Positions 35,026-42,500 of a stretch of 42,500 nucleotides of DNA are shown piece by piece (positions within the stretch are counted from its first letter, which is position 1; each line of letters starts with the position of its first letter). The stretch is from Sphaeroforma sirkka (Eukaryota > Opisthokonta > Ichthyosporea > Ichthyophonida): NCBI GenBank assembly GCA_001586965.3, contig LUCW03002319.1, positions 37,501 through 80,000 of the forward strand, given 5' to 3'. The position numbers and the translations under genes are program-made. Below the pieces are notes generated by a model, which was not told the DNA's origin, searched no databases, and saw only the letters and a list, made by a program, of their open reading frames with translations.

Positions 35026-38000
35026 ATGGGGATCTCTATTGTTATCGGAGCTCTATTAATAGCCACTCCTGTAGTGCTGGGGTCTGAATTTTACAATGTG
35101 ATGCCTCGCAATGCGCTATGCCCTAATAATGACAGGACAAACACCGGTGCTTATGAAGCCGACTGGGCGGTCTGGGTACAACCCAGTTCAATATATGGTG
35201 GACATTATCTGAATGGGCGAGGTTCACTTGAGAAATCTGACGACGGCTCAACCTTGAATTTCAAAGGTTTTTGGGCCACCAGCGACAACATGAAGACCGC
35301 CAAGATTGATGTCACCTACTCGAGTTTGGTCAGTCCGGAGGAAGCAGTTATCAAGGATGCGGCATGCGCTAGTCCGGACCATCCCAATAATAAGGTGTTT
35401 TACGACTACGTAAGTGGAACTGTCCAACTATACAATGCCGCGACAAAGTCGATGGACACATACGAGGTTAATCTGAACATGAACAGTGCACAAATTGGTA
35501 TTCACGGATCGGCCGGCAGCGACTGCTGTACAGAAAACATGTACGGATTCGCCTCTTGGCTGAGTACTGCCGGTGGTCCTAACGTGGACTTGAATTTTGA
35601 TCTAGAGACTCTCGATACTTGCGTTTTGCAACAAAATGCCGAGTATGTTGGACTTAATCATCCAGGAGGTTCTCAAGAGGCTAGGTTTGGTACGCAATAT
35701 GGTATCATTATCAACGAACTCTTCCGGGATACCTGTGTGGATAATGCACGACTACCCGTAGGATACAACGCCATAGAATTCACAGATGTGAAAATCGAAC
35801 TTGATGACGACAGGAAATCTCAGCATTTATATGGTAGAGTTGCAGCGTATGTGGAAGTCAATGGAGTTTCAACGCATCTCTTTGACATGATGATCGATGC
35901 TAGGTGGACCGCATCAGATGCGAATACTTTCACATTTTCTCCTGATGGTGATATTGTTGCCTCCTTGAACAACGACAATGGAGGGTTTGCACACGCCACT
36001 CTCACTGAAATTGTACCCGAGGGCACAGAACCACTAGTTGTTGAGCTGTCTGGGAAACAAAGCAGTGAGCCTGACGCGCCCGACGATGTTTATAGCTACG
36101 CCTGCTACGATCGTAATGATTCACGCAATAAAGGTGCGCCTGGATGCAAAGGTTGGTTAATGCATCGCATTGCCTCTCCTGGCCAATACGCTGGAGCTAC
36201 TGGGTGTGACAGATGCTCGTACCCTATGCCCGTTCCCTACAATGATTGGAATATTGAAGTGCGAGAACTATGTTCTACATCAGGGCCTCAGAACGTCCCT
36301 GATGTGCCGGCTCTAGAACACTGTTGTAATTCTTTCAATGTATTGCCCCATGGCGTGTCCTGCACTCCAGAGAATACGTCCACCGAGACCGCTCACGTAC
36401 TGAATGTTCTTGATGGTGGTGATAACATTCATGGTCGTTTCAGTGAGGGTTCCGGAGCTTTGCAGCGATTAGATAGTACCTCCGTTCAACTGACAGGTCT
36501 ATGGGCCACTGCCGACTATGTAAACACGGCCAAAGTTACTGTAACTTACAGTGATCCTGTGCATTTTCAGGATGCGCTAATCACACAAGAAGGTTGCGGC
36601 GTTTCTAATATATTTGACAAGACTTTCTACAGTACCGTGGCAGGTACCGTTGAATTGTACAGTTCTGCTACTGGCGAAAGCGAAGTTTATGATATTCGCA
36701 TCAATCCCATGCATAGTGCCCAGATCGGTCTACATGGTTCCGCCAAGGATGGATGTTGTGCGAATAACCGACAGGGTGTGTCTGCTGGGGTTTGGTTGAC
36801 CGAGGACGGATCCATCACAGCCGACTTCAACTTCGATATCGAATGCGGTTCAGGATCAGAATGTGCGGCTCTACTTCAGGCCACAGCCAGTGGTTCTCCG
36901 CTAGTCTTTGATGACTTTAACGCACCTAAGATCACTTTGGATAACACTGAAGGTGCAGTTACTCTTGGCATAGCTACTGCTGATGGTAGTCCAATTAACG
37001 TTTTAACTGAGGGTGGTTTGGTATCCACTGCATGCGTTGTAGATGGTGCTTCAGGAGGTAATGCACATCTGTCGTTTGCCCCACACTATCTCTGGGGCGG
37101 CACAACTTTGAGCGCGGCAATTTGCGGAAGGGCAGGCAATGTTGCATTACAATGGGGTGCGAATGGTCAATGCCAGGCGTCAATTGAAGTATCGCGAGGT
37201 TGCGGCAGCACAATCCCCACTTGCAGGACGTCCGGTGATCCACATACCAAGACACTCGACGCAAAACGTCATCACTATGGCGATGGCGACTATGTTAATA
37301 TTTTCGTATCTTCGAAATTCATCGTTCGTGGCGAGCATTTCATCACACGAAGAATCAAACAGGATGCCGTGCACGGTCCTGCAGGTCAAGTGAGTACATA
37401 TCAGTCGATTACCATGACATACGTGTCTGACGAAGGCACTACACTCGTATCTCTGGCGAAGCCCGACTGCGAATGTACTGAGGATTCTCTATACAAAGGT
37501 GATACCATACTTGTACGCAATCTACACAATTGTGACGAATGTGCGCAGGTCCTGAAATTCGATGGTCCCACCGAAAACATTGTACGTTATAGAATTGTGC
37601 CCGACCCGGGATCTGAATTTAACACCTATCACCACATTTACTTCAAGGATGGTACTCACGCTACCTTGCTCAAGCGAGCTAGTCCCGGCAACAACTATGT
37701 GATTGATGCTTACCTCTACCCCAGTACCAGGCACAGACAATTCGAAACCACTTCGGAGCGTGGTGTTTGTGGCAATTGGGATGGTGATACTGATAACGAC
37801 CATAACTCAGCTACCGTGTTCAACACTCAAGCCTATCCCGGTTTCTGGCAAGCGGGCGCTGATTTCTTGGAGCCCATCGCAGACCCCGCCAACACGGCTA
37901 CCGGATCTGCTTCCGCTTTCCCGGTTGTTTGCGGTGCGGAAGGTACTGGTCTCCCCACCGGCTTCAACGCCCCACCTCAAGTGCCCATGGGCCTTGCACC

Positions 38001-38811
38001 TCAGGATGGCGAGGATGGTGGTGCCACCCAGCTTACTGCTGAAACCAGGCGCCGTCGAAATGTAATCAACCTGGACACGCTCGCGAATTGCGATCGAATA
38101 ATACCTGCTGTACGCAACATGGGATGTCCGGCCGAGGATGTCACTGCTGCCGTGGAGAATTGTAAGGTCGATGTAGAAACTGCCTGCGCCGCGGGTGATA
38201 GCTCCGACTGTGTGCGTAGTTCGTTCGTCTCACTGATGACGTCCTGTACAGACCCTGCCACTATTGGAGGTCGCAGACGTAATAATAAGAAGCGTGTGTG
38301 TGTCTTCCCCCAAGGTGAATCGAATGGTAATGGTGGCTGCACTTGCGCGGAGGGATTCAAAGGACGCAGGTGCCAATATCGTGTAGGAGCTAGTCCCTCT
38401 ATTCCGGATGGGATTCAATTCTATACGCTTCCTGCTTCATCCGCTGCTGGCGAGCCGGCCTGCACGAACCCAAATGTTGCGGAGAGTGTACACATGAGCG
38501 TCATGGTACACGAGTTGCCCGTAGTTAGTAACTCAATACCTGAAATTTACCTTCGAGTGAAACAGGTATATTACTTGATGACATGTGACGATTGTTGCGA
38601 GGATGATGAGGATTGTTCTGGCGAGTACACTGTTGCCGTGAAAGCGGCTGAATTGCCCACCACACGCGCCAAGTGGAACGGAAAAAACAAGCAGTTCAAA
38701 AACAAGGTCGATATGCGAGTTTTTGCCAGATGGCAGCGAACCAAAAAGAATGGAACGGTCAAGGACGTGAATCGCAGACTGGGTATTTTCAAGATGCCTG
38801 TGTGTGCCTAA
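35026..38811 (+). CDS. Secreted multidomain protein with duplicated module, VWD and EGF-like domains
   Basis: An uninterrupted 1261-codon frame. ATG 35026 is chosen because it starts a clean signal peptide (residues 1-20, ending near VVLGS). Two related Cys-containing modules follow, about 40-200 and 450-610. Both have FWAT/LWATAD, K.DVTYS/KVTVTYS, VSGTVQLY/VAGTVELY, SAQIGIHGSA/SAQIGLHGSA, a CC pair and LNFDLE/FNFDIE. A von Willebrand type D domain spans about 730-920 (GDPHTKTLD start, GVCGNWDGDTDNDHN Ca-loop-like end). ETRRRRN near 1010 looks like a furin-type site. An EGF-like domain lies at about 1092-1116 (CVFPQG...GGCTCAEGFKGRRC). The Cys-rich tail has a CDDCCEDDEDC cluster and is then basic. 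It is inferred to be an extracellular matrix, adhesion or wall protein. It has no introns, unlike its neighbours, and is richer in GC than the flanks. The function of the duplicated module is unknown. Confidence 0.93.
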   Translation: MGISIVIGALLIATPVVLGSEFYNVMPRNALCPNNDRTNTGAYEADWAVWVQPSSIYGGHYLNGRGSLEKSDDGSTLNFKGFWATSDNMKTAKIDVTYSSLVSPEEAVIKDAACASPDHPNNKVFYDYVSGTVQLYNAATKSMDTYEVNLNMNSAQIGIHGSAGSDCCTENMYGFASWLSTAGGPNVDLNFDLETLDTCVLQQNAEYVGLNHPGGSQEARFGTQYGIIINELFRDTCVDNARLPVGYNAIEFTDVKIELDDDRKSQHLYGRVAAYVEVNGVSTHLFDMMIDARWTASDANTFTFSPDGDIVASLNNDNGGFAHATLTEIVPEGTEPLVVELSGKQSSEPDAPDDVYSYACYDRNDSRNKGAPGCKGWLMHRIASPGQYAGATGCDRCSYPMPVPYNDWNIEVRELCSTSGPQNVPDVPALEHCCNSFNVLPHGVSCTPENTSTETAHVLNVLDGGDNIHGRFSEGSGALQRLDSTSVQLTGLWATADYVNTAKVTVTYSDPVHFQDALITQEGCGVSNIFDKTFYSTVAGTVELYSSATGESEVYDIRINPMHSAQIGLHGSAKDGCCANNRQGVSAGVWLTEDGSITADFNFDIECGSGSECAALLQATASGSPLVFDDFNAPKITLDNTEGAVTLGIATADGSPINVLTEGGLVSTACVVDGASGGNAHLSFAPHYLWGGTTLSAAICGRAGNVALQWGANGQCQASIEVSRGCGSTIPTCRTSGDPHTKTLDAKRHHYGDGDYVNIFVSSKFIVRGEHFITRRIKQDAVHGPAGQVSTYQSITMTYVSDEGTTLVSLAKPDCECTEDSLYKGDTILVRNLHNCDECAQVLKFDGPTENIVRYRIVPDPGSEFNTYHHIYFKDGTHATLLKRASPGNNYVIDAYLYPSTRHRQFETTSERGVCGNWDGDTDNDHNSATVFNTQAYPGFWQAGADFLEPIADPANTATGSASAFPVVCGAEGTGLPTGFNAPPQVPMGLAPQDGEDGGATQLTAETRRRRNVINLDTLANCDRIIPAVRNMGCPAEDVTAAVENCKVDVETACAAGDSSDCVRSSFVSLMTSCTDPATIGGRRRNNKKRVCVFPQGESNGNGGCTCAEGFKGRRCQYRVGASPSIPDGIQFYTLPASSAAGEPACTNPNVAESVHMSVMVHELPVVSNSIPEIYLRVKQVYYLMTCDDCCEDDEDCSGEYTVAVKAAELPTTRAKWNGKNKQFKNKVDMRVFARWQRTKKNGTVKDVNRRLGIFKMPVCA

Positions 38812-38886
38812 GTAGATATCGACCAAGCGTATTCCATATTTTAATCATAAATTAGCCGCAACTTTTTCAATATAATTACACTTCGA

Positions 38887-38892
38887 AATAAA
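38887..38892 (+). promoter_or_regulatory. Poly(A) signal AATAAA of the VWD gene
   Basis: AATAAA lies 76 bp after the TAA stop. Confidence 0.65.
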
Positions 38893-39096
38893 TTAACAAT
38901 TCATTGAATGATATGCATGTCCAAATTGAATACATTGGGGTACAATTTACAGGGTTTTGTATAATACGAAGAAATGAGAGCGTAACGTATAGTGTTTTCC
39001 ACACAGAGCTAGCATCACAGGGTATGTGTTCTTGGTGTAGTTTCACATAGCAATATTCTGAAATGGTGTCGTCCGATACAAATTTAGAATATAAAC

Positions 39097-39102
39097 TTTA
39101 AT
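39097..39102 (-). promoter_or_regulatory. Possible poly(A) signal ATTAAA of PSMG4
   Basis: The variant signal ATTAAA on the minus strand lies 40 bp after the PSMG4 stop, in the 330-bp gap between two convergent genes. Confidence 0.4.
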
Positions 39103-39141
39103 TCATATATTTGTAACTAATCTTTTATCTATGTAGAACCC

Positions 39142-40476
39142 CTAGAACTTTTCTGGCTGCGTCCTCATTTCCCTGACAAAGCGTTCTTCAACCATCTTCT
39201 CGGCTAACTGTACGTTGTCGGATATACTGACATTGATACTCAGATGAATCTGCTTGCCGGTTAATTTCGCTACAGCAGACAAGATTTGTACAATTTAGCT
39301 ACAGTCAGTACTATTCGTAGAACTATACGAGACATTGTGTAAATCCCGTCATGTACATGAATTGCAAACACAGCCATGCAGTTATCACCATCACATCGAC
39401 TCAGTAACAAATAAAATATAGGCCTAATCCGTATGACGAGAAATTTCAATAAGACTTCCGACTGGTGCTAAATGCAACAGATGTCACTCACCTAATCGCT
39501 GTGCTGGTCCCGTGGACCGCAATGAATCGCCCAGAAGTAGTGAGCCCACCCCTTGTTTAGCCGTCTCCTGTATAAAAATATCAATCATTGTGGGTTTATT
39601 GTAAAGTAGTATATCACAGTAATCCTGAACACGGCTGATAACGGGTGTGTGAATATGTGCATGTAATACTGCTTCGGAAATGATATGAGCATATTGCTGA
39701 TTATGCGCCAACCAATACAGTTAATATGTACATTTTAAACTGACCGGCAATTCGAACTTGTTAATGATATACTCGTGGATGGACACAATTCATATACATA
39801 TGCAAAAAATTGAGATGGGAAAAGACTTCTATGAATTGAGCTTGTCTATAGCACATACACACCTACGCAGTCACATTCCCATGAAGAAGAACTGTGCTCT
39901 GTGATATGAATAACTGACGTTCACATATCTGTAGCAAATACTCAGCACAAATGTAAAACTTACATCCCGTGGTGGCATAGCGACTGCCAAATTTGTGAAA
40001 GAAGAATCGGTTCCAGCCCAGAGCAAGAGCGTTTGGTCCTTGAGCATAATTGGAGGGAAGATCTAGTTAGTATCGGAGATATGTACATGTAACAGAGACT
40101 TACCTATTTAATTGATCCAGTGGTTTCTAATCCTGTGCGCAACTCGTAGGTTTCTGTTCACCTCTGGAGGTAGACGTAAATTCATGGTCTGAAACTTTTT
40201 TCGGAAGGCTTAAACAGACTCCACGATATACATACTTGCAAATAGAAAATGAACACATACAGAAGAAAACCACTTTTTTCTCCCTCACTAGCTCACTGGA
40301 AATCAACACATTAACACTCCGATCAGTACCACTGAGCGATACCTCGAGAGACTTTAAGACACGCCGCTATCAGTGCATCACAACAACAAATACGCAAAGT
40401 TTAGCAAAAAATCGACGGGGTTTCTAGATATCAAAGTGCAAACAAATAGATTTGTCTATATATATTAATATATACA

Positions 40477-40555
<79 letters not shown>

Positions 40556-40731
40556 TATATATATACACAAAATATATATATATATAAATATAAATGTGTA
40601 TATATACCTACATACATATATATACAAACTTTTTCTCTCTCTCACACACATATGTATATGATATGATATGTACACACGTATTACACATGTATGTATATAT
40701 AATATATAATATATATATATATATATATAAT

Positions 40732-40805
<74 letters not shown>

Positions 40806-41226
40806 TTGGATACATGATATAAAAATTATGGATGTGTTGGCACATATGCAGGATGGTTATGCATGCATACATGCACACACACACACGTGTATATATATAT
40901 GGATAGATTCATACGTATGCACACATCATCATCGTATATATATATATATATATATATTTTCTTATATATATATATACAGCACACACACACGCACACGCAC
41001 ATACGTATATATATATGCTGTATATATATAATATATATATATATATATATGTAATAATATATATATATATAAACGTATATATGCGTATATAAACTGCACC
41101 AAACATGCATGGACGCGCACCAAACAGACACATAAATAATGCGCACATACACAGACGCACAGGAAACACGCACGCGCACACAAAAAAAAAGATATGGCGC
41201 GCACGTATATATATATATATAATAGT

Positions 41227-41279
<53 letters not shown>

Positions 41280-41553
41280 GTCTATATGCATATATATATA
41301 ATATATACATATAATAATCACAACACAATGCGCGCGCGCACGCACGCACGCGCATCGCATATATATATATATATATATTAAAAATCTGCACACACGCGCG
41401 CATCAACGCGCGCGCACACGCACGCAATAATCACATAATGTATATATATATATATATACACACATGCACGCACACATGTACACACACGTATATACGCACA
41501 CACTGGCACGCACACACGCATCACACACACGTAATACATATACATATTATATA

Positions 41554-41618
<65 letters not shown>

Positions 41619-41933
41619 ATAATATATATATATATATATATAATGTACATACATACATACATACATACATACATACATACATACATACATACATACATAC
41701 GCACATACATACATACATTGCATACATTTGCCGTACATGCATATGTGCATATATAAATACGCACATTCATATATACATACATACATGCATATATGGATAC
41801 ATACATACATACATGCATACATACATACCATTTGAATGACCTGGAAGTAGATAGCACTTGTATGTATGCCATGGTCAATGAAATTATGAACCTTCATAAC
41901 AGGATCCACAAAGTCCACAGTAGCTGTTGTCAT
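39142..41933 (-). CDS. PSMG4: Proteasome assembly chaperone 4 (four exons)
   Basis: The exons are 41933-41829, 40062-39964, 39567-39492 and 39269-39142, giving 135 residues against about 123 in human. Donors are ATG|GTATGT, GAT|GTAAGT and TTAG|GTGAGT; acceptors end CTAG, ACAG and GTAG; phases 0, 0 and 1 fit throughout. Family marks, in order: VHNF near the start, [51 protein letters not shown] and a terminal PEKF. Human PSMG4 has HNF, LFLWVG, LRNLAVAM, SLLGD, STGLAQRLA and a final PEKF in the same order (from memory). PSMG4 pairs with PSMG3 to help build the proteasome alpha ring in the cytosol. The exact acceptor of exon 2 (40063) is set by spacing to the family. The first intron is 1.77 kb, mostly microsatellite. 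The gene converges on the VWD gene. Confidence 0.88.
40063..40450 (-). other. Distal part of PSMG4 intron 1, no exon needed
   Basis: It contains a TACTAAC branch-like box near 40066-40072 and a GTAAGT near 40103 that could mark an alternative or decoy splice. No frame here joins sensibly to the PSMG4 exons. Confidence 0.4.
40450..41828. repeat. Microsatellite-filled first intron of PSMG4
   Basis: (ATAC)n at 40472-40505 and 41645-41720, and (AT)n at 40510-40555, 40730-40805, 41232-41275 and 41565-41640. (CGCA)n-like and (CA)n runs lie between. ORFs here on both strands are repeat translations. Confidence 0.95.
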
Positions 41934-41939
41934 ATTGAA

Positions 41940-42295
41940 TTTCGATCGTGTAATACTGATAAAATGATGAGATAATGATAAATATCGAAGATAGGATCAA
42001 TGATATGGATATGGCTTACTCCTACTGTAAAATGATGAATCTGTTTGTTCAGCCACCAGCGTATTATGCTCACCCGCTCAAGAACCAGCACTAATAATAT
42101 GTATCATAGCCGGCAAACAGTATTTATTTACATATTATTCCATGAGCCTTCTGAAATTAATTTTTAGAAGGCTATGATTATTTCCTCTCGCTTTTGTTGA
42201 GTTGGGTTCACGCTTCTTTTGAACTCTAGGGTTTTGAATTGGTGGGAACCATTTACCACCATGTTCAATGTTCAATTTAAAAGGTTATGACCATA
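41940..42295. other. Spacer upstream of PSMG4, no gene seen
   Basis: AT-rich DNA that should include the PSMG4 promoter. A dyad near 42140-42175 (AGCCTTCTGAAATTAA against TTAATTTTTAGAAGGCT) is the only structure noticed. Confidence 0.4.
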
Positions 42296-42299
42296 GCTT

Positions 42300-42455
42300 C
42301 TTCGTTCCCGGTTGCATGCGGCACAGTAAACGAAGGTCTTCACCCTGGCTTCAACATCCCCACCTCAAGTATCTATTGGTAAACAAAGCAGCAAAGAGAG
42401 GCGTGGATGGTGGTGCTAATAATCGAAGTCGTCGCGATAGCCCAAGCTGCCACTC
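42300..42455 (+). pseudogene. Decayed fragment related to the VWD gene
   Basis: TTCCCGGTTGCATGCGGC near 42307 and the sequence after it match 37917-38060 of the VWD gene. The translation FPVACGT, EGLHPGFNIP parallels FPVVCGA, GTGLPTGFNAP, and the later GGATGGTGGTGCTAATAA parallels the GGATGGTGGTGCCACC region. Shifts and an early stop show that the copy is not functional here. It may be the edge of a second, broken copy continuing beyond the window. Confidence 0.65.
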
Positions 42456-42500
42456 GATACGATTAACCACTGCGACTAATAGTACTAGTAGCAGTAGCAG

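Noticed and set aside
35820-38418. Minus-strand ORFs opposite the VWD gene
   Set aside because: Shadows of the long plus-strand coding frame.
40036-40103. 66-bp intron with TACTAAC branch box ending at CTCAAG for PSMG4
   Set aside because: The upstream exon it implies ends in a stop in the needed phase and would remove the conserved IM.K segment; the acceptor at 40063 fits the family better.
40452-41933. Repeat-like ORFs on both strands, some over 140 codons
   Set aside because: Microsatellite translations in PSMG4 intron 1; only the 41933-41829 portion is a real exon.

Overview
This is a stretch of a eukaryotic nuclear genome. The genes have GT-AG introns with consensus donors (GTAAGT, GTATGT, GTGAGT), AATAAA-type poly(A) signals and long AT-rich intergenic DNA. 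There is much microsatellite and minisatellite DNA and several kinds of decayed mobile element. The gene set is an IP3 receptor, a proteasome assembly chaperone 4, an exostosin-type glycosyltransferase, a membrane-anchored SAM methyltransferase and a secreted VWD/EGF protein. That mix suggests an opisthokont or another animal-like protist, for example an ichthyosporean. The species cannot be fixed from the sequence alone, and no prokaryotic or organellar signal is seen.

Layout. 435-3624 (+): last four exons of an inositol 1,4,5-trisphosphate receptor, with minisatellite-filled introns. 3.8-5.9 kb: no clear gene, one interrupted minus-strand reading frame and one diverged direct repeat. 5.9-10.0 kb: a decayed transposon-like element with a Ulp1-type protease region and a transposase-like region; a shortened relative lies at 12.8-13.3 kb. 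13.5-18.3 kb (-): a decayed Ty3-like LTR retroelement with gag, protease, RT and RNase H parts. 19.5-20.9 kb: a pogo/Tigger-like DNA transposon remnant. 21.8-24.1 kb (-): a two-exon exostosin-family (GT47-like) gene with an in-frame TAG and a nearly perfect 84-bp tandem duplication. 24.5-28.3 kb: candidate exons of one or two unrecognised genes around a 2.5-kb microsatellite block. 28.4-29.3 kb (-): a single-exon type II membrane methyltransferase. 29.3-34.9 kb: AT-rich, no gene recognised, with an 830-bp fold-back element. 35.0-38.8 kb (+): an intronless 1261-aa secreted protein with a duplicated N-terminal module, a VWD domain and an EGF-like domain. 39.1-41.9 kb (-): a four-exon PSMG4 gene that the long-ORF view misses, with a microsatellite-filled first intron. 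42.3 kb to the end: a decayed fragment related to the VWD gene.

The host genes do not form one pathway. The exostosin-like and methyltransferase proteins both look like secretory-pathway type II membrane enzymes (inferred from N-terminal anchors) and could both act on glycans. Both also carry recent-looking in-frame tandem duplications in the stem just after the anchor. I found no convincing undescribed system. The strongest new observations are the hidden PSMG4 gene, the VWD gene with its decayed paralogue, the fold-back element, and the TAG-interrupted exostosin gene.
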